From the NCBI RefSeq assembly GCF_039555335.1, contig NC_092646.1, positions 29,751,780-29,815,779 of the forward strand: a stretch of 64,000 nt of DNA. Direction: 5' to 3'. The notes beneath the pieces were generated by a model. It was not told the DNA's origin. It was given only the letters and a program-made list of their open reading frames with translations, and did no database searches. Both the position numbers and the translations under genes were made by a program. Shown in pieces: positions 1 to 11,735 of the stretch (its first letter is position 1; every line of letters begins with the position of its first letter). The DNA comes from Amphiura filiformis (taxonomy: Eukaryota; Echinodermata; Ophiuroidea; Amphilepidida; Amphiuridae).

Positions 1-1130
1 CGATTCTGAAATGAACGTGCCGGCGAAGAGGGAAATGTTCAAAATGTGTCCGTTTTACAATATATTAAATAGAATCAAGGATACTAATATGATCCATTTT
101 GTTTGTAAGAAATTAATATGTTAAAGCTACAGCGATGTGTGAAAATTTAACTTAATTCAAACGCGAGGTTCATACGTTGAGATTTTCTATTGAAATGTGT
201 GTGATACTTTCCGTATAAAAAATGACATTGCGATTTCACATTTGGGACACCAACGTCGTATAAAACGCACGGTTGACGTTGAAATAAAAAAGTCTCATTT
301 ATGTTAGTCTTGGTATCAAAAGCATGATATATTGAAGTAGGCATAGGACCCGGTGACCATTAAATTTCAAGCGCGTCGCCCTCTATTGACCAGATCAGAT
401 GTTAATCTTTGTTCCATCCGCCTTGTTCTCCTTCGTGACGAATGCAATCCAGCTTGGAACCGAGACTATCAATATAAAACGACGTTTTAAACGCCGTATA
501 AACGCATGGTCCACGTAGCGCGTATGTAACATCGCAATCTCTCTAATACCAACTCCCACTGCTTATATCCCTCTCCTAACGTTATGCGCATAGATACTCG
601 GACTTCCTTATATTGAAAATCAAAATTGCAAGATATACAATTACGTTTTCTTCATAAAAGTGAGCAGCTATTAAACATGATTAAGTACATAATAAAAAAA
701 CCAACAAGCCCCCAGCCTCCTACCCACACCGTACACAACCCATACTTGTACGCATTTGTAAATCTTACATCCAGTAGACGTATCAAGATAGATATTGGAA
801 TAATCATTATTAGTATTAATATAATCCACGGGATCAGTTGTCGCATGAATCCATACTGTCTCCCCTTCACCATAAGAACAAGCTGGCTGGAAAACTCCAG
901 TAAATGGGTCTGCCGCATCACATGTCAACCGAGCTATAGAGATGAAAATCGGAAAAAGTGTGTGCGATTAGGACTAACAATATATTATTATATATAAATA
1001 GAAAACACAAAATGTTTTACAGAAAACGTTTTATTGTCGGGTTACATAAAGGATATAAACATGCAAAACATTCTGACATAATGTTAATAAGAGTTGAAAA
1101 ATATTTTGCAAAAATGTTTGCCAGAAATAT
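1..1130. repeat. Inverted segmental duplicate A (partner 55100-56301)
   Basis: Read on the minus strand, this block matches 55100-56301 almost base for base, including exon 2, its splice sites and about half of the intron-2 palindromic element (1 to about 551). The first bases of the window match the region ending at 56301. The left copy lacks about 85 bp that the right copy has near 55960-56045. The block is cut by the window edge. Confidence 0.85.
724..933 (-). CDS. Exon 2, left copy of the Calx-beta gene
   Basis: The acceptor CTATAG lies just upstream on the minus strand (AG read from 935-934) and the donor GTAGGAGG starts at 723. The exon is 210 nt: two bases finishing a split codon, 69 codons, one base. 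It encodes a short cysteine-bearing segment starting RLTCDAADPFTGVFQPAC and ending in a hydrophobic KCVQVWVVYGV. It is intact and about 96% identical to the exon at 55314-55523; differences include DP/DT, D/E and N/F. An alternative donor at the GTATGG inside the exon would leave phase 0, which does not fit the next exon of the paralog. I recognise no named domain in this segment. Exons 3 onward would lie left of the window. Confidence 0.7.
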
Positions 1131-1139
1131 ACTGCGCCA

Positions 1140-1735
1140 AAAAAGTATCCTTACACTTGGAAAAATAATCACAATTTTAAAACTGAACAATTTTGGGATA
1201 CATAGATGCACTGTTTAATCATGACATTATGACACCTAATTGAATCCAATTGACCTCAAGAAGTAAAGTTACAAAGTTACAAGCAATTGAATAGACGAAG
1301 GTCCAGTTTTAAAAATGACAAACTGGCCTATACAAAAATATTCCAACAAGCGCAACAAAGAGACAACACAGTTTCTTGAATGAAGCTTTATTTAAAGCAG
1401 CATTTATTTCAGTTTTTACCTCTCTGTACTTTTCATACTTCCATTTTATTTGTCTGCTCTTTTGTTTCAGTTTTCTTTTGTTTCTTTTGTTTCAAATTAA
1501 AGGCACGCACAAATTAGCCATTTACCACTCTCAAACCAGCTGTCTAGTCCGTGGAGATTTGAATAAGCCAGCATGTCACTTTTAAAACTGGACCTTCGTC
1601 TAATCAAATGGTTGTAACTTTACTCCTTGATATCACATTTGATTCAATGGGGTGTCATAATGTGCCGGACTAGATAATGCATCTATTAAAAAAAATTACC
1701 CCAATATGGTTCACTTTTGAAATTGTGATTATTTT
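1140..1735. mobile_element. Fold-back MITE
   Basis: Arms of about 130 bp face each other. ACATTATGACACC near 1222 pairs with GGTGTCATAATGT near 1650, and GGAAAAATAATCACAATTTT pairs with its complement near 1720-1735. The inner arms carry the matching GACGAAGGTCCAGTTTTAAAA words. No transposase. Confidence 0.65.
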
Positions 1736-1792
1736 TCCATGATTTATGACTTTACCCCTATTTCCTAAAATTCTGCTTCCCTCTTTTTAAAG

Positions 1793-2198
1793 GATGACTC
1801 CGGCAATCACAACATTATATCTTATATGTTGGAAAATTAATTATCAAGCACGAATCACGTGGTTTTATTTTAAACAAACTCATATTGACCATAAAACGAA
1901 TTAAAACAGCCGTCTATTAGCACGGATATTCAAAATTCCCGGGCGCTGAGATTGTCGAGTGCTAGTATAACGTACCAGTAATACAACGAAGGCTGACGAC
2001 AATGGAGCACAAATAACCATTACGTCATTGCACTGGATAATTTCGGCGCGGGAATTTTGAATATCGCATGTTGAGAGCCGGCTGTTTTTATTCATTTTAT
2101 GGTCAATATGAGTTTGTTTTAAATAAAACCATGTGATTCGTGCTTGATAATTATTTTTCTAACATATAAGGCATAATGTTGTGGTTGCCGGAGTCATC
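1793..2198. mobile_element. Fold-back MITE, TTAA-flanked
   Basis: GATGACTCCGGCAA at 1793 mirrors TTGCCGGAGTCATC ending at 2198. The arms, about 130 bp, include ATGGTCAATATGAGTTTGTT. TTTAAA lies outside both ends, compatible with a TTAA-type target duplication (piggyBac or Kolobok style). Confidence 0.65.
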
Positions 2199-3412
2199 AT
2201 TTAAATACCCCCTTCTTTATAACTACACCAATTTATTAACCCCCTAAATCACATCTATACCCCTTTTCAAATGGGGGGTTCTCCCCCACCCAGTCGGGTG
2301 AAAATAATATTGAATGTACGGTATTATAGTGTTTAGTTGAGTTCGGAGCTCTATATATACTACCACTTTTAACCCCTGTTCACACTAACACAATGTCTAG
2401 TTTTAGTCTGTTTTTACAATCCCGATTATGCATGTTTTGACAATACCGAATATACATAGGACTACATCAGAGAAGATGAGAATCTTCTTTGCCTACATAC
2501 AGGGTGTCCCCCCAAAAAAGAGGCCCCTCATTGCGCCCTCTTTTTCGCCTATTTCTGAAAAATTGATCAAATATGTTTTGATATGTAAAGAAACATTTAA
2601 TTGTTAGCTTTAATAAACCAAAACAATTATTTCAATCGGCTGACAACTTTTGAAGGTATGACCTTTTAAAGACAAGTACCCGTTTTTCACTCTGTCCACG
2701 GATAGCAAACAGAGTGGTTGGGATGGGTTATGCTGCGGAGTGGACTGCAACTTTTTACTGTTGTATGAAATCCCGTGATTAAAATCTAATTACTTGGCTT
2801 TCATGCCTGGCTGGTATATTTGTAAGGAATATTTTAGAGCTAATGACACTCTATGACATGTGATCCAAACAAACAGACAAGCATATTGATTGATTGGTCT
2901 CAACTGCAACTTTTTACTGTTGTATGAAATCCCGTGATTAAAATATAATTACTTGGCTTTCATGCCTGGCTGGTGTATTTGTAAGGAATATGTAAGATGC
3001 TTAATGCTCTGCGTGCTAGCAATGCGCTTCAACGGAAAAAGTTCAATTTTTGAAATATTTTCTCAAAATATCAAGAGGTATCTTAAGAACTACTGAACCA
3101 AATACTAGGCTTGTTTGTACTCATTTTAATGCATTTTTCATGCTGATTCCAAATATGGTCTTGAAAATTTACAATTCTGCAATTTTTTTTTTTTTTTTTC
3201 AAATTTTTTTGAAACATGCCGTCTACAGTCGACATCCGCGTGAAGAGAATTAAGGTACTGACGCCACATGCCACTGATTATTAATCACATAGACAATTTT
3301 CATTGTTGGGACGAAATAACAACCAATCCTTGTGGTTTACTGTAACCTCCTACGCACAATGAACCATGTGAGCGTGTCATTCACCCACAATCTCAATTAT
3401 TGTCGTGCTAGG
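2199..3412. other. No gene seen; short direct duplication
   Basis: Contains an ACAGGGTGTCCCCCC word near 2500 that looks like one end of a transposon. A direct duplication of about 90 bp (2750-2831 and about 2903-2988; shared ACTTTTTACTGTTGTATGAA) and a T-rich run near 3182 are also present. Nothing else supportable. Confidence 0.5.
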
Positions 3413-3890
3413 CCCGGGCGCAATATTTTTTCCGTAGTTAACATTTGAATAGAAGAAACTTATGATACATAATGTATAGCGTTACGTGTATTATGAAGCT
3501 AGATTCCACCATAGTGCCATTTTATTTCTTCTTACTTAACAAAAAGAACCGAAATATATTATATTTAAAATTCTACCAAGGATTGGTCGGGGCTCGAAGG
3601 AACAACCTATGGATCAATAGTCAGACGCTTTACCACTGTGCTACGAATCGCTCTGCAAGAAAGGCGTCTGTTTATCGTACTTATTGATTACACAGGATCT
3701 CCGATCAACAATGAACCCTAACCCTAAACCTAATCTTAACCATAACCCTCAACCTAGCCCTAACCCTAACCCTAACCCTAACCCTAAACCTAGCCCTGAC
3801 CCTATTAGGCGGGACACCACATAATACAGAGGCTTAAACGGTCACCCTATTCAAGTGTTAACTACGGTAAAATAATTCGTTGCCCGGGCA
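3413..3890. mobile_element. Element with inverted ends, tRNA-like SINE head and TTAGGG-type repeats
   Basis: CCCGGGCGCAATATTTTTTC (3413) and the following CGTAGTTAAC mirror 3855-3890. On the minus strand at about 3590-3645 a tRNA-like promoter is visible: TAGCACAGTGG (A box) and TTCGAGCCCC (B box). An imperfect CCCTAA array follows at 3714-3803. Confidence 0.5.
3714..3803. repeat. Interstitial telomere-like (CCCTAA)n
   Basis: About 14 imperfect CCCTAA units with variants CCTAAA and CCTAGC. It is internal to a larger element, so not a chromosome end. Confidence 0.8.
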
Positions 3891-5184
3891 GTATACTGAT
3901 TCTGTGTTCGATTTCAGTAATTCAGATATAATACTCATTGATTTATTGACCAATGCGATAGTGCGCGGTTTGCTGCTATTATGCTGATTGGTCCAAAATC
4001 AACCACTCGACGCTCATCCACTGATTGTCCATTCTTTTCATAAGATCAAAAAGTATAATTTTTTGGGGGTGCGGACAGTAAAATTGTGCTTCCAGGAACT
4101 TTACTCTGAAATGTATATTTTAAACTTCTACTGCCGTGAATGAGACCATGATTATGACTAAAATACGTGAAATTATAATGCTAGCGAACAATTGAAATGA
4201 CTTGGGATCACTGTACTGATACTCAGATTCTACATGTAATTATTGGTCACGACATGATATATATTTTGCCAGCATATATGGTCACAATTAATAAAGGCCG
4301 TAATGATGCGTCACCACCGTCACAGGATAACAAAGAAATCTCAATAAATTTTCGAACATACGGTACTGAATGTCCTTGGTACCTGTGCAAAGAGGTAAGA
4401 TATTATGAACTGAGTGCAATGCATTAGTCAAGATAATCACACGCGCCGTGGAGTTATTGCATTTAGCTCGAAAACCGATAGGCTCGAGAGCTAAATGCAA
4501 TGGTAAATGCGATTTTCGTGACGAATGCATTTGCACGAGTACATTATACGTCACATACTTCGAGTATGTTAAAACAATAGGCAATGTTAATGGCTGCATT
4601 CATTATTTTAGTTTGAACATTAGGAAAAATATCTTAAATTTTAAAAACACCGTCAGGCCACTGACCTGGTAGCAAGGCTGCATGTAACTGGTCAGAAAAA
4701 ATTAATCACTGTATCAGTTAACTATCAATGGTATCGATTGCGCCATACGTCATACCTTAAGTCGTGTTCACACAGTCGGACATTAATCACTTATTACCGG
4801 ACCTAAATTACGTCGGTAATAGTATCGGATATAAATGGCAGTGTGATCGAGCGTCGAAAATAACTCTATCGGACTTAATGTGCCTTAAATCCGACGATTT
4901 AAAGCCGAAGTTGAGCAGGATTAAGACCGGTCATAACCTTGCATCCGGTAATAGTAATTACGTGTGGACAGCATTATTGTGCTGTCGGATATAAATGTGA
5001 CCTTTCACCTTGGTGCGTGAAGAGGTACGGCTTCTCCGTGCCTCTTCTAGTCGAGAACTTCAGCAGAGGTGTTGTTTCATTTACATCGCCATTCGCTTCG
5101 AAATATTGCCGCAAAAGCATGAAATCGAAACAAAACCAAATTGGCAAAGTCATTTTGGTACCGATTTTTTGTTGTTTACAAGTA
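3891..5184. other. No gene seen; small hairpin
   Basis: An imperfect hairpin at about 4457-4500 pairs TTGCATTTAGCTC with GAGCTAAATGCAA. The rest is unique-looking AT-rich sequence with only short frames. Confidence 0.4.
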
Positions 5185-5267
5185 GAGAGGTGACCGTATT
5201 TGCCGGAACGGGTTAGGGTTAGTGGTTAGGGTTAGGGTTTCCGGCAAATACGGTCATCGTCACTCTC
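5185..5267. mobile_element. 83-bp inverted-repeat element with TTAGGG core
   Basis: The ends GAGAGGTGACCGTATTTGCC and the complement of GGCAAATACGGTCATCGTCA face each other around a short GGTTAG/GGGTTA array. A larger copy is at 40293-40549 in the same orientation. Confidence 0.75.
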
Positions 5268-6211
5268 TTACAAAATCACATTTCGCGCGATTTGTGTCAA
5301 CACGATTCCAGTTTGTCACGGACCATTTCCGGTTACCTGTGACCGGTAATAGGCTTGACGGACATAAAACGTCGGATCTAGCGCTATCAGTGGCGGTACA
5401 AGAGGTCGGCTTTTACAGCGACCAAAACACTGATGCACGGTGGCAGCGTGTGTGGCAGTGGCGGTACGAGCAAGCGAAGGTACAACAGAGGCAAGACCAA
5501 TTGCGCTTAGGAGGCAGAGGATAATGACGAGGGCAGTGAAAGCGAGACGTTTGAATGTGTATACTGCTAGTCACTGCATATGAGTTTACCTGTTTCGGGC
5601 ACCCAAGTTATCCCGAGCTTTCCAGCAGCATGAGGTCGAACCAAAGTTAAACCATCATACTAACCATTCATTATTCCATCAAGGTTCGTTGTACTGGCTT
5701 GATCTGTTAGCGGACTTGGGAAATACTAACCAATTTACTAACCATTATTCCAGCAAGGTTCGCTGTACTGCCTCTAATTTAAAAATTCACAATACAAATT
5801 TGCTGAAAAAGTTTGAAAGTTTCCGCATAATTTTACGGCATTTTGATGACGAAAATGGCCACTACACCACACCATACACCGCTCCCCCTATACACACACC
5901 ACCCTACTAAACCCCATCCACCCACCCCACACAGTTTCAAAGACTCAACCAACCAATAGTACACACTTCACTTCAAAGACCCATACACATGAACAGGTAA
6001 CTCCTGAAGGTAAAAAACACCATGTATCAGACAGAAGTCATGTGGGGGTATTTGTGTGGGGGTGTGTGTGACACACTACATGTAAACTCACAGTTAACTT
6101 GTATGCGTGCAGCACAGATCCACGATCCGTGGTGCAGCATACATGTGAATCAAAGGCAATGTATTCAAATACATATAGAAAAATAACATCATCATCAACG
6201 TTATCATCATC

Positions 6212-6278
<67 letters not shown>

Positions 6279-7075
6279 CTAACAGAAATTCACCTTTTCA
6301 GAAATATTTGGTTGTGTGATATTAAAGGCTTAATGTACGATTTCCTTCAAATTTTAAATTTGTCATTATATACTCAAAATGCTGAAATAAAACTAGTAAT
6401 AATGATCGGGAATGGTTTCTGTCCATTTTGAGCTGAAATAACGAGGTAACGTGAAAGAAACACTGCTTGTTATTTTGGCCGTTTAACACGCAGTTCAATG
6501 GGCGGCCATAAAGTCATAATTTCTTGAATTCTGACTTTATGTCGAACTTTGCTCTGTTTACCTAAAAACACAACAAATTTGGCTGATTCCATTTAGGTGC
6601 AAGTTGTGACATGTGTAAACATTACAAATATGCAAAAAAATCAGGTTTGAAAAAAATTAACCAAATTCATATTATAAGATCGTATATTATGACTTTAATG
6701 GTAAACATTTTTTCAGAATTGGACAAATGTCCCAGACAAATGTGCAGTAAGTAGTGAGCACACACAAATTACAGACACCCAAGCCCAATGGATGAGTACC
6801 AAGTTATTGAATGGGAGCTATCATGTATGGTCCAATGTGCATATATATCTCTTTCAAGAGTTTAATGGATTAGAAAGTTCCATGAAAGAAGTTTTAGATA
6901 TATTTATATAGTCCAAATATTTAATGATTTTATGCATTTTATTAATTATCAATAATATGATTCTGCTATAAATCTAAATAATTTGGGATGTGTATAATAT
7001 ATGACAGATCACAGATTTGACAGCTCCCAATTAATTTATGGTCAAATAAGTGAAGTCAACAAATTTGAGATTTAT
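5268..7075. other. No gene seen; AT-rich, CA-rich tract and (ATA)n
   Basis: 5860-5940 is C/A-rich (CACACCACC words). 6213-6275 is an (AAT)n microsatellite. No element ends or coding exon are recognised. Confidence 0.5.
6213..6275. repeat. (AAT)n microsatellite
   Basis: About 20 perfect AAT units. Confidence 0.95.
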
Positions 7076-7117
7076 TTTGACATTTTTAGATAATCATTTC
7101 ACATGGATTTAATATTG

Positions 7118-7240
7118 GACTGGACTCGGACCGGACTAAGCTTCGAGTCCGAGTCCTTTGTGTGCGAGTCCGAGCCGAGCCGAGTCTTTTTGTGTCCGAG
7201 TCCGAGCCAAGTCCGAGTCCAACACAAAACGGACTCGAGT
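7118..7240. repeat. GAGTCC/GGACTC minisatellite
   Basis: Imperfect units of GACTCGGAC and GAGTCCGAG type running in both senses. The same array is at 43445-43552 in the inverted B block, with different unit numbers. Confidence 0.75.
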
Positions 7241-7998
7241 CCGCTGCCAATTGCTGTCAACTTTGACGCCATCAACACTATGAACATAACTTAATTTTAT
7301 GCGCTCTCTCGATTTATGAATAATGATTAGGAACTCCAAAGTAGTCAAAATTAATTTAACGTGAAGGATTTTTATAGTGATACAATGACACGTAGTGCAA
7401 TTAAATATAAATTTATGAGATTTTTTAAAAGTGCCAAATTCGACCCGTAGGGTTGTAAATAAAATATATAGCCGGTAGGTAATGATATTGATTAGATATC
7501 CTCCACACGTGTCAAAAATCGGGCGGATTGAAATCTGATGGGAATAGAGCTGAAATCGGTCTTCATAATTGAAAGCCATTTTACAAAATTTTCATAAAAA
7601 ATAGATTGGTATTTCATTTCCATAAAATGTTAGATTTTACTTTCAGATATGTCTCCTTTTAACTTTGAGCTGAACAACTGAAGTAAAGCAAAGAAAATTG
7701 GAATTTACTACCAGCGCCGATATCGCCAATGCGTTTCACTCCGTCGGTCGTGCTACGTGCTGTGTTATGAACATCGTGTATACGCGTCGACTAAATATTT
7801 TCATCGTAATAGTTAAACGACGGTTCCTGCGCTTTATTCAAAATCTCGGTAAACTACAGCATCTAAAGTCTTGATTTTTGCAGATGATGTTAGTTTAATA
7901 AAGTACATTACAATCGTGTAAAACAGAATTTTGAAAAATATTGAAGGCATCCTCTTCAGCAAATGTTACAATATGGCTTTAAATAAAACAAGACTTAC

Positions 7999-8077
7999 TT
8001 TCCAAAGTGGGATTGTGTGAGGCATCCACGCACTTCAAGAAAATTAAGTAAGCAAGCAGCAGAAATTTACATCCCAT
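7999..8077 (-). CDS. Exon 1 (signal peptide), left copy of the Calx-beta gene
   Basis: ATG at 8077 opens 26 codons plus one base and ends at a consensus GTAAGT donor (7998-7993). The peptide starts MGCKFLLLAYLIFLKC and continues VDASHNPTLE: a short n-region with one lysine, a hydrophobic core of about ten residues and small residues near position 19, as in a secretory signal peptide. The phase-1 end joins in frame to exon 2 at 933. Plus-orientation copies lie at 32642 and 42637. The homology extends several hundred bases upstream of the ATG, so a promoter and 5' UTR may be included, but I cannot place a start site. Function follows from the downstream modules and is inferred. Confidence 0.65.
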
Positions 8078-8398
8078 TTTCGTTTCAATTGGAATTTCAG
8101 TCAAAGAAATTCAAATAGGTATGGAGCCATTAAAAAGTATATAGAGTTAAACATCCAACCAATGTAGCAGTAATCAGTTCGCTGCTTTTCTTGTGTCGTC
8201 TATTCTGCTAGACATTCAACAGGTTTATGGCATTGATATACCTCATGCACATCAAAAATGCAAGGTCATTCTAAAGTTTTTCAACCTTATATATATATAT
8301 CTGCTTCTGCAAATGTAAGCTTCTTGAAACTGTGCGTGATCATGCATTGTGTGGGTAAATCATACTACCAATTTCATATTTCACAGTTTCCATTGGAA

Positions 8399-10029
8399 AA
8401 ATTAGTTACTTCAAGTAGTTTTATAATATCCAATGAAAAGACATAATAATCAGTTATAGATAGGAGGATGAATTCCCATATGATCAAAACGATAATGATG
8501 ACCTAAGACTTTTCTTTTAAAGCATCCAGCAAGAAGACCCTACATTTTAGTGCGCCTTCGATTCGTTGTACCTCATGTGTTACACAATTAGCGGGTGATG
8601 GAAAATAGACGTAGAGTGGTTTTTTGGGTACAATTTGATCAAAACTGTGAAATAAGGAGAGAAAACATACAATTTTAACATCACGTCAGTCTGAATTTGC
8701 ACCTTTCATGATCTAGTTAAGTAATTTAGTGAGTTTAAAGCACCTTTTCCAAATGGCCTGAATAATCCCTCATTTGATTTCATGCACCGCCTAGCTTTAA
8801 TGGGTGGTATCCAACATTGAAGGCATATGTGTATTCTCGATCTTGTAGATGACCTCCGGAACACCTGAGTGTAAAAATTCTTCAAACATTTACATCTGAT
8901 TTTGAGACAATAATTAATTAGTGTCTTGATTATGATAAGAAATGAAACTGATACAAATATCAAGTGTATAAAGAGACAGAATGCATGGAGTAAAACTGAG
9001 ATTCTTTAAAACAGAACAATTTAAAATTTTGGAAGCATCTTTCACGACCTTGACTCTAACGATCTTGACTCTGTGGTTCTACCCAGCCTCTGGGTCACAG
9101 AGATTCAGAATAATGACACTACCCCAACATTGTGGACCACTTGCTACTTTCACGTTTTGGTTTCTTCGATATTCAATAATTATTAATTAACAGATTGTCA
9201 TAATTATTCGTATAATATCATGTATGGGAAGTTTGTAATGCCGCCATTTCTTCTAATATTTACCAAGTATGCATAATTGTTTTAACGAGTGATATTTGTG
9301 CTTCTTTGTCAATCCACAGGATTTTGATGATCCTCTTTCTTTATGTTCGCGTCGTTTCAAACATCTAAGATAATCAAATGGTATTTTAAAGACATTTTGT
9401 CGATTGATATTATTGATATTTTCTTTTTAGACACCTGTGCAGGTTCAATTAATTTTTAAATGACATTTGTATAGAAAAAACGAAGCTGAGGTTAATCTTA
9501 ATGGGCTTTGATATTATTTATATTTTCTTTTTAGACACCTGTGCAGGTTCAATTAATTTTTAAATGACATTTGTATAGAAAAAACCAAGCTGAGGTTAAT
9601 GTTAATGGGCTTTGGTTGGATAACTCTAGAACTAATGAGCCATGTTATTTTGTAACGGAACTACGACTATGACAATTATCAAACATCATATATCATTATA
9701 TTTGGTATCAATGTATAGATATTGGTCTCCTTTATCCAAGGATACCAAAATAAGTACAAACATCCCACTCATATGTCGCTATGACGTCATAATGTAAGGG
9801 TACCGATGCCAATTTGGGAAATTCTGGCTATGTACAAAAGTATAGGCAAAATTGGTTTCCGCTAAAAATTCTACAAAATGCGATTTATAAAAGGAAATGA
9901 CTATTTAAAATTAACTAACAAGTAAAAAAAAGGTATATTTACAATAAACACGCTGAATGTCTAATATTGAACAGATCAGTCCCATGATTGACATTTGTTA
10001 ATGGTATATCAGTTAGACATATTCTTCAT
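8399..10029. other. No gene seen; tandem duplication of about 103 bp
   Basis: A tandem duplication near 9410-9615 shares TTTTTAGACACCTGTGCAGG and AATGACATTTGTATAGAAAA. The rest is unassigned AT-rich sequence upstream of the left exon 1. Confidence 0.5.
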
Positions 10030-10312
10030 GGGCGAATAGTTTCCTTAATTGGACGGTGCAGTCTTCTGGATCTACACAATGGCTTGTAATGGTAGACGTA
10101 TTACATGTATCTCTAGTAAAGGGAGAAATTAACAAATGGTGTTTCACAGAGACAGTATTAACAACCTTGGTTGTCATGCTTGTAATCTTCTAACGCATAA
10201 TACAACAACAAAATCCCAGGGAAAATGGTAGGAAAATCGATGTAGTGTTGCGACGGTAACCTATAACTTTATTATTAATTTTAGGTTAGTATTCAATTAT
10301 ATAAATTTTTAT
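10030..10312. repeat. R1 repeat, copy 1, left part
   Basis: Matches 20643-20950 (direct) and 29050-29340 and 36660-36960 (inverted): shared GAATAGTTTCCTT, GGACGGTGCAGT, ATGTATCTCTAGT and AATCCCAGGG words. It is split from 14839-15425 by the Penelope-like insertion. Confidence 0.8.
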
Positions 10313-10439
10313 AAAATTAAATATTCATACGTAGTGGTATGAATTAAATTAGAAGAATTGTTTGACTTCAACACTACTTAAAATTTGATCGCTTACCGGG
10401 AGCGCTTTCACAGTACCGTACCAACTGCGTCCTCAGCCG

Positions 10440-11115
10440 GATGTTATGGCTCTGAGGATTTACGGCTTGTTGACAACCTTCGCAGACGTCACACTAGAAG
10501 CAGATGACGTCAAAGGTGTTGTCCTCGTCCCCCTGGTGGTCTTGGGTATGAGTAGGTTGTCCCAGACTGGATCTAAGTCCAGTCCAGTGTCTCTGTTCAA
10601 GTTTGGTCCTTTTTTCATGATGTGAATGGCCTCTAGGACTCTTCTGGAAAATTCTGTGGGTTCTTTTTCCAGCACATTTACCTTTTCCCCGTCTATTTGA
10701 TGGGTGTTTTTGCTCCTGGAGATATGCTCAGGTACTGCAGATTTGGAACCGGCAGCCTTTGATTTATGTTACGTTTTTCCAACTTTCTACCTGTTTCACC
10801 AATGTACATGGCATCACAATCTAAACAGGTGATTTCGTAGACGGTCCCTGACTGTTTGAATTTGTCTACTTTATCTTTCGGTGATATACAAGTGTTTGCC
10901 GGAGTGTGCGGTATGGTTTGAAAGCTGTGGGAACACCCGCTGTTTTAAATGCGAAGCTGCTCCGAAGTTCCTTCCAAATAAGGTATTGTGAAACCCTTGG
11001 AAGTTTCACTTTCTGGATCGTCCTGTGAAGTTGGTTTTCCACGCTTCTTCTGGGCTCTAAAAAAGGTCCAGTCGCGATAACCGCAGTTTCGGAGCGCTCC
11101 TTTCACGTGTTCAAT
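10440..11115 (-). pseudogene. Penelope-like endonuclease (GIY-YIG type) tail, minus copy
   Basis: Continuation after the RT: RALRNCGYRDW-like linker, then [20 protein letters not shown], the CxxC plus YIGET core of Penelope GIY-YIG endonucleases. It ends with the C-terminal frame at 10675-10460 (NRDTGLDLDPVWDNLLIPK). Stops interrupt it. Confidence 0.8.
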
Positions 11116-11735
11116 TTACTCCGCTCTATCCTCCGGATCCGTAACAATTTCACTCCTATATAACAATGTCTTGATCACACTTAATTTATGCTCCAGTGGG
11201 TGGTGTGATGTAAAACTTAGATACTGGTCAGTGTGAGTTGGCTTTCTAAAGATCTTGACCTTCACACTACCATCGCTAGCTCGCATGATCAGAGTGTCTA
11301 GGAAAGGAAGTTGCCCGTCTTCCTCTTCCTCTCTGGTAAACTTAATGTTGACGTCTTGCGAATTTGTGTGTTCTGTAAATTCATCCACGTGCGAAGTTTT
11401 TATATCGCAGAATGTGTCGTCAACATAGCGAACCCACATGCGCGGTGGATGACAAAGCTCGCTTTTCAAAATGCTCCATATACGCGTTGGCCACCAGGGG
11501 ACTACAAAGACTGCCCATTGCGCATCCATCCTTCTGTTGGTAGTATTTCTCTCTAAACACAAAGTATGTCGTGCTCAAGCAAAAGTTCAAGAGATTAATG
11601 ATGTCATCCACCTCTAGATTTTCCGCTGTCCCTACTTTCCAGGTTTCGTCATTTTCCAGCAAACTGCGAACAACGACGAGGGCTTCTTTCACCGGGATAG
11701 AAGTGAACTATGCCAACGCGTCAAAGGACATTATA
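11116..11735 (-). pseudogene. Penelope-like ORF, catalytic RT part (broken)
   Basis: Resumes after the insertion with SFDALA-stop-FTSIPVKEAL, where SFDV-LFTSIP is the usual motif-A region. Then follow KDGCAMGSLCSPLVANAYME (motif B region) and, in another frame, WVRYVDDTFCD with the catalytic YVDD. LPFLDTLI, FRKPTHTDQYLSF and HHPLEHKLSVIKTLLYRSE complete the family signature. A stop and at least one frameshift disable it. Confidence 0.85.

Larger units (their letters stand above)
7076..8398. repeat. Exon-1 block B, left (inverted) copy
   Basis: Reverse complement of 42390-43582 and of 32308-32945 joined to 35269-35716. It carries exon 1, upstream sequence up to about 320 bp from the ATG, intron sequence and a GAGTCC-type minisatellite at its intron end. 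This copy keeps the uninterrupted TTCACTCCGTCGGTCGTG site (7736-7753) that is split by the transposon at 32946. Confidence 0.85.

Noticed and set aside
3714-3803. Chromosome end or telomere fusion
   Set aside because: Short, degenerate, internal to an element with inverted ends, and found several times in the window.
10440-10490. Second hammerhead type at the end of the 10.3 kb Penelope element (CTGAGGA...GAAA)
   Set aside because: The core words occur in the right order, but I could not build a clean stem II next to GAAA, so I do not list it.
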